This document shows, piece by piece, positions 52,266-61,882 of a stretch of 64,000 nt of DNA (positions within the stretch are counted from its first letter, which is position 1; the number at the start of each line of letters is the position of its first letter). A program made the position numbers and the translations under genes. The notes beneath the pieces were generated by a model that had not been told where the DNA came from, did no database searches, and saw only the letters and a list, made by a program, of their open reading frames with translations. This stretch comes from Mycolicibacterium mucogenicum DSM 44124 (GTDB taxonomy: Bacteria > Actinomycetota > Actinomycetes > Mycobacteriales > Mycobacteriaceae): the NCBI RefSeq assembly GCF_005670685.2, contig NZ_CP062008.1, positions 3,658,001-3,722,000 on the forward strand, given 5' to 3'.

Positions 52266-52291
52266 GACGATCCAGGGTGGTGAAAAGTTAC
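52266..52291 (-). promoter_or_regulatory. ECF promoter of the sigma gene
   Basis: GTAACTT (52291-52285), 15 bp, CGTC (52269-52266) on the minus strand. The ATG at 52257 lies about 9 bp past CGTC, implying a leaderless mRNA. Same sequence and spacing as the forward copy. Confidence 0.7.
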
Positions 52292-52314
52292 CGCACCGCC
52301 GCATCCGGTGGGTC

Positions 52315-52340
52315 GTAACTTATCCGACGGGTACTCCGTC
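52315..52340 (+). promoter_or_regulatory. ECF promoter of the NmrA-like/Ddn-like operon
   Basis: GTAACTT (52315-52321), 15 bp, CGTC (52337-52340), ATG at 52349 about 9 bp on, again leaderless. CGTC is the known ECF41 -10; the -35 here differs from the usual TGTCACA. Confidence 0.7.
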
Positions 52341-52348
52341 CTTGATTC

Positions 52349-53200
52349 ATGACCATTCTCATCACCGGGGCCACCGGCAACGTCGGTCGCCCCCTCGTCG
52401 AACAATTACACGCCGCGGGCATGAAAGTCCGTGCCGTCACCCGTAATCCGTCCCCACAGCTCCCGGCCTGGGTCGAGACCGTCGCATCCGTCCGCGACGG
52501 CATCGCCGGAGCGAGCGCGGTGTTCCTCAATTCCCGTGCCCTCGGTCCGGACCTGGCGTGGACGGTCGACGCCGCCAAAGATTCCGGCGCCAAGCTGGTC
52601 GCGCTGTCCGCGATGAACGTCGACGAAGACTTCACCCGGCAGCCGTCGCGTCTGCGGGGCGACCGCAACAAGGAGGTCGAACAACTGGCTGTCGACTCCG
52701 GACTGCCGTGGGTGAGCCTGCGGCCGGCGTTGTTTGCCACCAACTTCATCGGCATGTGGGCCGGGCAACTGCAGGCCGGTGACGTTGTGGCCGGACCCTA
52801 TGCGGAGGCCTCCAGCGCACCCATCGTCGAAGCCGACATCGCGGCCGTCGCCGCGCGCGCCCTGCTCACCGATGACCTGAACGGCCGCAAGATTCCGCTG
52901 ACGGGGCCGCAGGCACTCACCAACGCCGAGCTGCTCGCCATCGTCGGCGAGGTACTGGGGCGCGACCTGCGCTACCGGGAAATCCCGGTCGAACAGGTCC
53001 GCGAGCGGTTCGTCGCCATCGGCTTCCCCGCCGAGTTCGGTACCGCCTACACCGCGCTGCTCGCCGAAACCGTCGACACCCCGGCGCGGGTGAGCGACGA
53101 GGTCGAGCGCATCCTCGGCCGTCCGGCCCAGACCTTCGCCTCCTGGGTGGGCCGGCACCGCGGCGCCTTCACCCCGCGATTGGAGACCAGCCATGTCTGA
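52349..53200 (+). CDS. NmrA-like NAD(P)-binding protein
   Basis: 283 residues. Atypical SDR: ITGATGNVGRPLVEQL for the cofactor, NVDEDFTRQPSRLRGDRNKEVEQLAVDSGLPWVSLRPALFATNFIGMW in the middle, and a C-terminal substrate domain. Relatives reduce quinones or serve as redox sensors. Driven by the ECF promoter above and overlapping the next gene by 8 bp. Confidence 0.88.
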   Translation: MTILITGATGNVGRPLVEQLHAAGMKVRAVTRNPSPQLPAWVETVASVRDGIAGASAVFLNSRALGPDLAWTVDAAKDSGAKLVALSAMNVDEDFTRQPSRLRGDRNKEVEQLAVDSGLPWVSLRPALFATNFIGMWAGQLQAGDVVAGPYAEASSAPIVEADIAAVAARALLTDDLNGRKIPLTGPQALTNAELLAIVGEVLGRDLRYREIPVEQVRERFVAIGFPAEFGTAYTALLAETVDTPARVSDEVERILGRPAQTFASWVGRHRGAFTPRLETSHV

Positions 53201-53636
53201 TCCACGACCGCCGCGCTACCTCAAGCCGATGAACAAAGTCGTTGTCGCCGTGGGGAAGCTCGGCATCCCCGTCGGCCCCGCGATGGTGCTGACCGTGCCC
53301 GGCCGCAAGACCGGTACACCGCGAAGCACGCCGATGACACCGTTCGTCGTGCACGGCGCGATGTACGCCGTCGCCGGCTATCCCGGCGCGCACTGGGCCC
53401 TCAACGCCCGCGCCGCCGGCACCGGCACCTTGACGCGGGGCCGCAAGTCGCGGCCCGTGCGGATCACCGAGTTGACGGTCGACGAGGCACGGCCGGTGCT
53501 ACGTGAGTTCCCGGTGCAGGTACCCGTCGGCGTGAAGTTCGCCAAGAGTTCCGGCATGGTCACCGAGGGCACGCCCGACGAATTCGAGTCGCTGGCAGGA
53601 AGACTCGCCGTCTTCCGATTCGACCCGCTGGGCTGA
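53193..53636 (+). CDS. F420H2-dependent (Ddn/FDOR-like) deazaflavin oxidoreductase
   Basis: 147 residues. Signature of the Ddn (deazaflavin-dependent nitroreductase) family: LTVPGRKTGTPRSTPMTPFVVHGAMYAVAGYPGAHWALNARAAG. Uses coenzyme F420, common in mycobacteria, to reduce quinones or similar compounds. In an operon with the NmrA-like gene, so the ECF41 regulon appears to be a small redox-protection set. Confidence 0.88.
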   Translation: MSDPRPPRYLKPMNKVVVAVGKLGIPVGPAMVLTVPGRKTGTPRSTPMTPFVVHGAMYAVAGYPGAHWALNARAAGTGTLTRGRKSRPVRITELTVDEARPVLREFPVQVPVGVKFAKSSGMVTEGTPDEFESLAGRLAVFRFDPLG

Positions 53637-53638
53637 TC

Positions 53639-54982
53639 TCAGCGGTAGGCGCTGCCCTGTTCGCGGTCGAGGTAGGTGTCGGACTTGTTCTTCAGGAAGA
53701 ACAGATACACCAGCAGCGACGCCGCGATGCAGACGGTCACGTAGACGATGAACAGCGGCACGTCACCTCGGGCCTTGAGGGCCTGGTAGATCAGGGGCGC
53801 GGTACCGCCGAAAATCGAATTGGCCAGTGCATAGCCGACGCCGACGCCCAGCGCCCGCACGTGGGCCGGGAACAGTTCGGACTTCACCAGCGCGTTGATC
53901 GAGGTGTATCCGGTGAGAATCACGTATGCGACGGCCACCAGCACGAACGACAGGATCGGCGAGTGCGTCTGCGGCAGGTAGGTGATCAGGACGTAGGTGT
54001 AGACCACACCGCCGAATCCGAACCACAGGAGTAGGGGTTTGCGGCCGACGCGGTCGCTGATCATGCCGCCGATCGGCTGGATCAGCATCAGGAAGATCAG
54101 CCCGAGGAGGTTGATCCAGGTCGCGGTCATGGGTTGGCTCTTGTAGGTCGCCTTCACCATCGCCGGCGCGTTGACGCTGTACGTGTAGAACGCGACGGTG
54201 CCGCCGAGCGTGATCAGGAAGCACAGCAGCAGCGGCTTCCAGTAGCGCGTGAACAGTTCACGCATCGAACCGGCACTCGCGTCTTTACCCTCCTGAACCG
54301 CCTTGAGGGTCTCCTCGGAAAGTGACTCGTCCATGCTGCGCCGCAGCCAGAACACCACGACCGCCGCGACACCGCCGACCGCAAACGCTATGCGCCAACC
54401 GAATTCGCTCACCTGCGCGGTGTTCAGCGCCGTGAGGATGATGAGCAGGGTGAACTGGGCGAGCACGTGCCCACCGACCAGGGTCACGTACTGGAACGAG
54501 GAGAAGAACCCGCGGCGTTCCCGGGTCGCCGCCTCCGACATATAGGTCGCGGATGTGCCGTACTCGCCGCCGGTGGCGAAACCCTGCACCAGCCGGCAGA
54601 TGATCAGGATGATCGGCGCCGCGACACCGATGCTGGCGCGCGACGGAACCAGGGCGATCACCATCGAGCAGGCCGCCATCAGCGACACACTGACCATCAG
54701 TGCGGTGCGGCGCCCCCGGCGGTCGGCGAAGCGGCCGAAGAACCACGACCCGATCGGCCGGGTGATGAACGTGACCGCGAAGATCGCGTACACGTAGATC
54801 GTCGAATTCTGGTCGGCCTTGTCGAAGAACTGGTTTTCGAAGTAGGTGGCGAAGACGGTGTAGACGTAGACGTCGTACCACTCGACAAGGTTGCCCGACG
54901 ATCCCCGGATGGTGTTCCAGATCGCGCGACGGGTCGCTGCGCGGCCCGACGGCGTCGGTGTGTCTTCGGTCAGTGCGGTCAT
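53639..54982 (-). CDS. MHS family (metabolite:H+ symporter) transporter
   Basis: 447 residues from ATG 54982, GGAG 7 bases upstream. 12 membrane helices; MFS motif FFGRFADRRGRRTALMVSV and the MHS-family start GNLVEWYDVYVYTVFATYF, GYTSINALVKSELFPAHVRALGVG near the end. Family members carry shikimate, alpha-ketoglutarate, proline/betaine or citrate. Substrate not readable. Convergent with the Ddn-like gene. Confidence 0.9.
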   Translation of the reverse strand: MTALTEDTPTPSGRAATRRAIWNTIRGSSGNLVEWYDVYVYTVFATYFENQFFDKADQNSTIYVYAIFAVTFITRPIGSWFFGRFADRRGRRTALMVSVSLMAACSMVIALVPSRASIGVAAPIILIICRLVQGFATGGEYGTSATYMSEAATRERRGFFSSFQYVTLVGGHVLAQFTLLIILTALNTAQVSEFGWRIAFAVGGVAAVVVFWLRRSMDESLSEETLKAVQEGKDASAGSMRELFTRYWKPLLLCFLITLGGTVAFYTYSVNAPAMVKATYKSQPMTATWINLLGLIFLMLIQPIGGMISDRVGRKPLLLWFGFGGVVYTYVLITYLPQTHSPILSFVLVAVAYVILTGYTSINALVKSELFPAHVRALGVGVGYALANSIFGGTAPLIYQALKARGDVPLFIVYVTVCIAASLLVYLFFLKNKSDTYLDREQGSAYR

Positions 54983-55136
54983 GCTGCTCTCCAACGGTGG
55001 GCAACGAATCGGGTGTGGGCACATCATTGCGGCGAACCGACGGTACGGAATGGAATTCGGCCACAGCGCCGTTTTCCTTGCACGATTCACAGATTCACCC
55101 CGACCGTACCCTTGCGTGGTACCGGCTCATCGCGCT

Positions 55137-55820
55137 TCAGCCCTCGCGGATGACTCCGCGTTCGCAGAGGTGCTCCGTCAGCGGCGCCACCCCGACTTCG
55201 AAGTGTTCAGCCATCGCCGTTCGGGCCGCATCGCCGTCACCGGCCTGCAGCGCGGCGATCACGCGGCGGTGGTCCCGGATCGACAGGTCCGGCCACCCCT
55301 GCAGCGTCGGAAACACCGCCTCGGGCGCGTAACGGGTTATGCCTGACATGAATTGGGTCAGCTTGGGTGAGTCGGCGACGACATTGATCAGCCGGTGGAA
55401 CTCGTGGTTGAGCTGCACCATGCGGTCGACATCGGTGTGCTGGTAGGCCTGCTCCAGCGCCTCCTGGATGCGCGTGAGTTCGGCGACCTGAGCGTCCGTG
55501 ATGTTCTCGGCAGCACGCGCCGCCAGTTCCCCACCGACGAACGCCTGCACCATGGCCACGTCGGCGACGTCGCGGGCGGTCACCTCCAGCACCATGAAGC
55601 CACGCCGGGGATGCTGCACCAACAGCCCTTCGGCCCGCAGGTTCAGCAGCGCCTCCCGGACCGGGGTGACACTGACACCCAGCTCAGTGGCCAGCTGGTC
55701 CAGCCGCAGGTACTCCCCCGCCGGGAACGCACCGCTGAAGATGCGGCGCCGAACGTACCGCGCCACGTCGTGGGAAAGCTGTGCGGGCGCGGCGAATTGG
55801 GGTTCAGATGCGGTATTCAT
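55137..55820 (-). CDS. GntR family (FadR subfamily) regulator
   Basis: 227 residues from ATG 55820. Winged helix YVRRRIFSGAFPAGEYLRLDQLATELGVSVTPVREALLNLRAEGLL, then an FCD domain with VQLNHEFHRLI (metal-site His). It overlaps the acyl-CoA dehydrogenase gene by 17 bp and is the last gene of the operon, so it probably regulates it. Confidence 0.9.
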   Translation of the reverse strand: MNTASEPQFAAPAQLSHDVARYVRRRIFSGAFPAGEYLRLDQLATELGVSVTPVREALLNLRAEGLLVQHPRRGFMVLEVTARDVADVAMVQAFVGGELAARAAENITDAQVAELTRIQEALEQAYQHTDVDRMVQLNHEFHRLINVVADSPKLTQFMSGITRYAPEAVFPTLQGWPDLSIRDHRRVIAALQAGDGDAARTAMAEHFEVGVAPLTEHLCERGVIREG

Positions 55821-56997
55821 TGAGCAGGTTCTTGCTGATGATGGTCTTCTGGATTTCGCTGGTGCCCTCGCCGATCAACAGGAACGGCGCGTCCCGCATC
55901 AGTCGTTCGATCTCGTATTCCTTCGAGTAGCCGTAGCCTCCGTGGATCCGGAAGCTCTGCTGGGTGACTTCTGAACAGAACTCACTGGCAAGGTATTTCG
56001 CCATCCCGGCCGCAACGTCGTTGCGCTCGCCCGAGTCCTTGAGGCGGGCGGCGTTGACCATCATCAGATGTGCCGCTTCGACTTTGGTGGCCATCTCGGC
56101 GAGCTGGAAGGCGATGGCCTGGTGATCGGCGATCGGCTTGCCGAACGTCTCGCGCTGCTGGGCGTAGCGCACGGCCAATTCGAAGGCGCGGATGCCGACA
56201 CCACAGGCCCGCGCGGACACGTTGACCCGTCCCACCTCGATACCGTCCATCATCTGGAAGAAGCCCGCGCCGGGCTTGCCGCCGAGGACGTCGTCGGCGC
56301 CGGCGCGGTAGCCGTCGAAGATGAGCTCGGTGGTGTCGATGCCCTTGTAACCGAGCTTGTCGATCTTGCCCGGGATGGTGAGGCCGGGTTTGACCTCCCC
56401 GAAGCCGGTCGGTTTCTCGACCAGGAACGCGGTCAGGTTGCGGTGCGGCTTGTCGGCGCCCTCGTCGGTTTTCACCAGTGCCGCAACCAGAGTCGAGCTG
56501 CCGCCGTTGGTCAGCCACATCTTCTGGCCGGTGATGGTGTAGCCGCCGTCGGTGTCCCGGGTGGCCTTGGTGCGGATCGCGGCGACGTCGGAACCCAGTT
56601 CCGGCTCGGACATCGAGAAGGCGCCGCGGACCTCGCCGGTCGCCATCCGGGGCAGGTAGCGCTGTTTCTGTTCCTCGGTGCCGTGCTGGCGGATCATGTA
56701 GGCGACGATGAAGTGGGTGTTGATGACGCCCGAGATGCTCATCCAGCCCCGGGCGAGCTCCTCGACGCACAGCGCGTACGTCAGCAGTGACTCGCCGAGA
56801 CCGCCGTACTCCTGCGGGATCATCAGGCCGAACAGACCCATGTCCTTCATCTGATCGACGATCGCCTGCGGGTAGGAGTCCGAGTGCTCCAGCTCCTGGG
56901 CCACCGGAATGATCTCCCGGTCGACGAATTGCCTTACGGTGGCGATGATTTCGCGCTGCACCTCGGTGAGACCGGCGGTCTGGGCCAACTTACTCAT
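55804..56997 (-). CDS. Acyl-CoA dehydrogenase (FadE)
   Basis: 397 residues. Substrate/FAD loop FSMSEPELGSDVAAIRTKATR, catalytic region MFQMMDGIEVGRVNVSARACGVG, and the C-terminal GYGYSKEYEIERLMRDAPFLLIGEGTSEIQKTIISKNLL. Catalyses the first oxidation of a CoA-thioester degradation pathway. Follows a thiolase and an SDR, so it is part of a short dedicated beta-oxidation set. Confidence 0.93.
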   Translation of the reverse strand: MSKLAQTAGLTEVQREIIATVRQFVDREIIPVAQELEHSDSYPQAIVDQMKDMGLFGLMIPQEYGGLGESLLTYALCVEELARGWMSISGVINTHFIVAYMIRQHGTEEQKQRYLPRMATGEVRGAFSMSEPELGSDVAAIRTKATRDTDGGYTITGQKMWLTNGGSSTLVAALVKTDEGADKPHRNLTAFLVEKPTGFGEVKPGLTIPGKIDKLGYKGIDTTELIFDGYRAGADDVLGGKPGAGFFQMMDGIEVGRVNVSARACGVGIRAFELAVRYAQQRETFGKPIADHQAIAFQLAEMATKVEAAHLMMVNAARLKDSGERNDVAAGMAKYLASEFCSEVTQQSFRIHGGYGYSKEYEIERLMRDAPFLLIGEGTSEIQKTIISKNLLNEYRI

Positions 56998-57027
56998 GCG
57001 CGGTCCCGCTTCGCTTCTCGCTGTCCG

Positions 57028-58248
<1,221 letters not shown>

Positions 58249-58995
58249 CTAGATGTGCCGTCCCCCGGTGATTTCCAGGACGCAGCCGGTCATGTACGAC
58301 GACATGTCCGACGCCAGGAACGCGACCACCGACGCCACTTCACTGGGCTCGGCGGCCCGTCCCATCGGAATCTCCGCCAGCTTCTGATCCCAAATCCGTT
58401 GCGGCATGGCCTCGGTCATCGCGGAGCGGATCAGGCCCGGCTGCACGGCGTTGACCCGCACGCCGAGGTGGGCGACCTCCTTGGCGGCCGCCTTGGTCAG
58501 GCCGACGATGCCCGCCTTGGCCGCCGAGTAGTTGGTCTGGCCGACCAGGCCGACCTTGCCCGAGATCGACGAGATATTGATGATGGCACCTCTTTTCGCC
58601 TCCCGCATGAGGTTGGCCGCCAAGCGGGTGCCGTTCCAACAGCCTTTCAGGTGCACGTCGATGACCTGGTCGAACTGCTCCTCGGTCATCTTGCGCATGG
58701 TGGCGTCGCGCGTGATGCCGGCGTTGTTGACCATGATGTCGATGGTTCCCCGGCCGCCGAACTCGACCGCGGCGTCGATCAGTGCCTGCACGTCTGCGGC
58801 CGACGTCACGTCGCAGCGCACGGCCTTGGCCACATCGGAACCCCCGAGTTTGGCGACGGCGGCCTCGGTCGCGTCGAGATTCAGGTCGCCGATCACGACG
58901 CGGGCGCCTTCGGCGATGAACCGTTCCGCGATCGCGTATCCGATTCCCTGGGCACCGCCGGTGATCACCGCGATACGTCCGTCCAGCAGCGGCAT
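58249..58995 (-). CDS. SDR family 3-hydroxyacyl-CoA dehydrogenase/FabG-like
   Basis: 248 residues from ATG 58995, with AGGAGG upstream; the open extension beyond is not used. Cofactor [18 protein letters not shown], catalytic NISSISG and YSAAKAG, C-terminal [11 protein letters not shown]. Probably oxidises the hydroxyacyl-CoA intermediate of the operon. Confidence 0.9.
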   Translation of the reverse strand: MPLLDGRIAVITGGAQGIGYAIAERFIAEGARVVIGDLNLDATEAAVAKLGGSDVAKAVRCDVTSAADVQALIDAAVEFGGRGTIDIMVNNAGITRDATMRKMTEEQFDQVIDVHLKGCWNGTRLAANLMREAKRGAIINISSISGKVGLVGQTNYSAAKAGIVGLTKAAAKEVAHLGVRVNAVQPGLIRSAMTEAMPQRIWDQKLAEIPMGRAAEPSEVASVVAFLASDMSSYMTGCVLEITGGRHI

Positions 58996-59063
58996 GGTCG
59001 TGCACTCCTCCTGATCGACTGATCCGGTCCGGGCGGCAGCCCCGCCGGCCGGCTTCATACATA

Positions 59064-59076
59064 AAATATGATATTT
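59064..59076. promoter_or_regulatory. AT-rich palindrome in the divergent FabG/FadE promoter
   Basis: AAATAT-G-ATATTT, a perfect 13-bp inverted repeat between the two divergent genes, in otherwise GC-rich sequence. A plausible operator for the operon's GntR protein. Confidence 0.5.
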
Positions 59077-59123
59077 CTTGCATCAAACCAGAAGCACCCT
59101 CGTGTTGCGCAAGGAGACCTCAC

Positions 59124-60320
59124 ATGGCCGAACCCACCGGTTCCCCCGCCGCAGAAGTCAGCGATCAGGATTTCCGCGACATCCTCGACGCGACCCGCCA
59201 GTTCGTCCGCACCGCGGTCCTGCCGCGCGAGCTCGAGATCATGAACGAGAACCGGGTGCCCGACGACATCCGCGATCAGGCGAAGAACATGGGCCTGTTC
59301 GGCTATGCCATCCCCCAGGAGTGGGGCGGTCTGGGACTGAACCTCGTCCAGGACGTCGAGATGGCGATGGAGTTGGGCTACACCACGCTTGCCGTGCGGT
59401 CGATGTTCGGCACCAACAACGGCATCGCCGGCCAGGTGCTGGTCGGGTTCGGCACCGATACCCAGAAGCAGCGCTGGCTGGAACCGATCGCCAGCGGCGA
59501 CTGCGTCGCGTCCTTCGCGTTGACCGAGTCCGGCGCCGGCTCCAACCCCGCCGGCCTGCGCACCAAGGCCGTGGCCGACGGGGACGACTGGATCATCACC
59601 GGCCACAAGCGATTCATCACCAACGCGCCCACCGCGAACCTGTTCGTGGTGTTCGCCCGGACCCGGCCGGCCGACGCCGACGGACCCGGCATCGCCGTGT
59701 TCCTCGTCCCCGCCGACGCTCCCGGCGTCGTGGTCGGGCCGAAGGACGCGAAGATGGGCCAGGAAGGGGCCTGGACCTCCGACATCACGTTCGACGACGT
59801 GCGGGTCGGTCCCGATGCCCTCATCGGCGGCAACGAGGACATCGGCTACCGCGCCGCGCTGACGTCATTGGCCCGGGGCCGGGTGCACATCGCAGCCGTC
59901 TCGGTGGGCGCGGCGCAACGCGCCCTCGACGAGTCGGTGACGTACGCCGCGACCGCCACGCAGGGCGGCACCGCAATCGGCGAATTCCAGCTGGTACAGG
60001 CGATGCTGGCGGACATGCAGACCGGCGTCATGGCCGGCCGGGCCCTGGTCCGGGACGCCGCGCAGTTGTGGGTCAGCGGCGCGGACCGCCGCATCGCGCC
60101 GTCGGCCGCGAAGCTGTTCTGTACCGAGATGGTCGGCAAGGTCGCCGACCTGGCCGTGCAGGTGCACGGCGGCAGCGGGTACATGCGCGACGTGCCCGTC
60201 GAACGGATCTATCGCGACGTGCGCCTGCTCCGGTTGTACGAAGGCACCAGCGAGATTCAGCGGTTGATCATCGGCGGCGGCCTGGTGAAGGCGGCGCAGC
60301 GCTCGGCGTCGGGTCGCTGA
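59124..60320 (+). CDS. Acyl-CoA dehydrogenase (FadE)
   Basis: 398 residues. FALTESGAGSNPAGLRTKAV and the C-terminal VHGGSGYMRDVPVERIYRDVRLLRLYEGTSEIQRLIIGGGL are family hallmarks. Clearly different from the other FadE (55804), so the locus has two dehydrogenases facing apart from one promoter region, probably for different acyl chains or heteromeric function. Confidence 0.93.
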   Translation: MAEPTGSPAAEVSDQDFRDILDATRQFVRTAVLPRELEIMNENRVPDDIRDQAKNMGLFGYAIPQEWGGLGLNLVQDVEMAMELGYTTLAVRSMFGTNNGIAGQVLVGFGTDTQKQRWLEPIASGDCVASFALTESGAGSNPAGLRTKAVADGDDWIITGHKRFITNAPTANLFVVFARTRPADADGPGIAVFLVPADAPGVVVGPKDAKMGQEGAWTSDITFDDVRVGPDALIGGNEDIGYRAALTSLARGRVHIAAVSVGAAQRALDESVTYAATATQGGTAIGEFQLVQAMLADMQTGVMAGRALVRDAAQLWVSGADRRIAPSAAKLFCTEMVGKVADLAVQVHGGSGYMRDVPVERIYRDVRLLRLYEGTSEIQRLIIGGGLVKAAQRSASGR

Positions 60321-60332
60321 CGCCGCCAGCAA

Positions 60333-60785
60333 TCATCCGATGATTCGCACGATCGATTCGACGACGGCGGCCGGCTTATCCGATCCCTCGATCTCGACGG
60401 TCACTGTCATCGTCGCTTGAACGGCACCGTCCAGCTCGTCGACTTTCGAAATGACGGCACCCGCGCGAACGTTTGCTCCGACCTTGACCGGTGTGATGAA
60501 TCGCACCTTGTTATATCCGTAATTGACGGCCAATGCGACGTTGTCGACGCGATAGAGCTGGTGCATGAAATGCGGTAGCAGTGAAAGTGTCAGCAAACCG
60601 TGTGCAATTGTGCCGCCGAACGGGCCCGCGGCGGCGCGCTCAGGATCGACGTGAATCCACTGGTGGTCGTCGGTGGCGTCGGCGAACAGATTCACCCGAT
60701 CCTGGGTGATCTCCATCCACTCCGTCGGCCCAAGCTGACTACCTGCTGCTGCGACGAACTCGGACAGATTGTCGAAGACCTTCAC
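60333..60785 (-). CDS. MaoC-like (R)-specific enoyl-CoA hydratase
   Basis: 150 residues from GTG 60785 with GAGGAG 6-7 bases upstream. Hot-dog fold hydratase: RVNLFADATDDHQWIHVDPERAAAGPFGGTIAHGLLTLSL has the Asp/His pair. Completes the hydration step missing from the dehydrogenase/SDR/thiolase set. Convergent with the plus-strand FadE. Confidence 0.92.
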   Translation of the reverse strand: MKVFDNLSEFVAAAGSQLGPTEWMEITQDRVNLFADATDDHQWIHVDPERAAAGPFGGTIAHGLLTLSLLPHFMHQLYRVDNVALAVNYGYNKVRFITPVKVGANVRAGAVISKVDELDGAVQATMTVTVEIEGSDKPAAVVESIVRIIG

Positions 60786-60920
60786 GCTTGCTCCTCTCGA
60801 GCGCGTCCGCTTTCCGGGCCGCACCGCTATTACTTCTAACGCGTCCGTCAGAGCAGCACAATGCACAGATTTTGGGCCGACGTCACCTACTTAGCCACTC
60901 AAAGTTCGCCATCCCTAGGC

Positions 60921-60939
60921 ATCGTCTAGGCTAACCTGC
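60921..60939. promoter_or_regulatory. Possible iron-box (IdeR/DtxR-like) half site
   Basis: The right half TAGGCTAACCT matches the consensus TTAGGTTAGGCTAACCTAA well; the left half does not (13 of 19 bases agree overall). Rest of the 380-bp gap (60786-61165) shows no gene. Confidence 0.3.
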
Positions 60940-61165
60940 GAAAATAGCGATATCCGGGATTGCCAAGGTCCTTCGCACCAGCACACTCGCTTTGACCAAT
61001 TCTTCGGCACGCCGAAGGTCGGCAGACAACGTTTCACCACTAGCTGGCCGCGGGACCCCAACAACCCCGATACTGAATTAAGGAATGCAGTCCGCGCGAG
61101 ATGCGTTTACCGCAACCGACTGCCAACTGACGTTGCAGTGACTGCTGAAAACGAATGGGGCAACG

Positions 61166-61882
61166 ATGTCGGTGGAGTATGTCGAATACGAATCCCACCT
61201 CGATATTCGTTTTCCCGAAAACATCGCCTGGTCCGACACCGATACCGATTGCAGCGTGGTGCTGTCGCAACCCGACACCGACCCGGAACTCTGGCACCGC
61301 TACGTGGACGCGGCTGCGCAGAGTTATCGCCGGCACGGCGTCGAAGCGGTCGTCGACGCTGCCGCGATCCGCGATGGTGCTGACACCGCGTTGTTCTGGA
61401 CGGTCCTCGACCGCCGGGGCAACATGGTCGGCGGCCTGCGCGCCAAAGCCCCACTCGGCTGTGCCGACGACTCGCATGCGGTGGTGGAGTGGGCCGGCCG
61501 GCCGGGGCTGGCCATGGTGCGCAAGATGATCAACGACCGCGTGCCATTCGGCGTCATGGAGATGAAAACCGCGTGGGTGTCCGACAGCCGCGCCAGCCAG
61601 CACGCCGTCACCAATCTCCTGGCCCGGACCGCCTATCACGCCACCAGCGTCATGGGCGTGCAGTTCGTGATGGCCACGGCAGCCCAGCACGTCCTGGAAT
61701 TGTGGAAATCCGGGGGCGGCGTGGTGGCGCCGATTCCGGCCACGCCGTACCCCGACGAGCGGTACCGCACCAAGATGATGTGGTGGGATCGAAGGACCAT
61801 GGTCAATCATTCCCAGCCGGAGCAGATTACGAAGGCGCTGCGTGAGATCGACGCGATATCAACCAGGCTGGTCGCCGGTTGA
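61166..61882 (+). CDS. Hypothetical protein (possible acyl-synthase/GNAT-like)
   Basis: 238 residues. It has mixed alpha/beta pattern: FWTVLDRRGNMVGGLRAKAPLG and GVMEMKTAWVSDSRASQHAVTNLLARTAYHATSVMGVQFVMATAAQHVLELWKSGGG. The pattern recalls N-acyl amino acid synthase (FeeM-like)/GNAT folds, but the match is weak. It shares TGATG overlap with the following gene, so the two are a coupled pair. Confidence 0.6.
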   Translation: MSVEYVEYESHLDIRFPENIAWSDTDTDCSVVLSQPDTDPELWHRYVDAAAQSYRRHGVEAVVDAAAIRDGADTALFWTVLDRRGNMVGGLRAKAPLGCADDSHAVVEWAGRPGLAMVRKMINDRVPFGVMEMKTAWVSDSRASQHAVTNLLARTAYHATSVMGVQFVMATAAQHVLELWKSGGGVVAPIPATPYPDERYRTKMMWWDRRTMVNHSQPEQITKALREIDAISTRLVAG

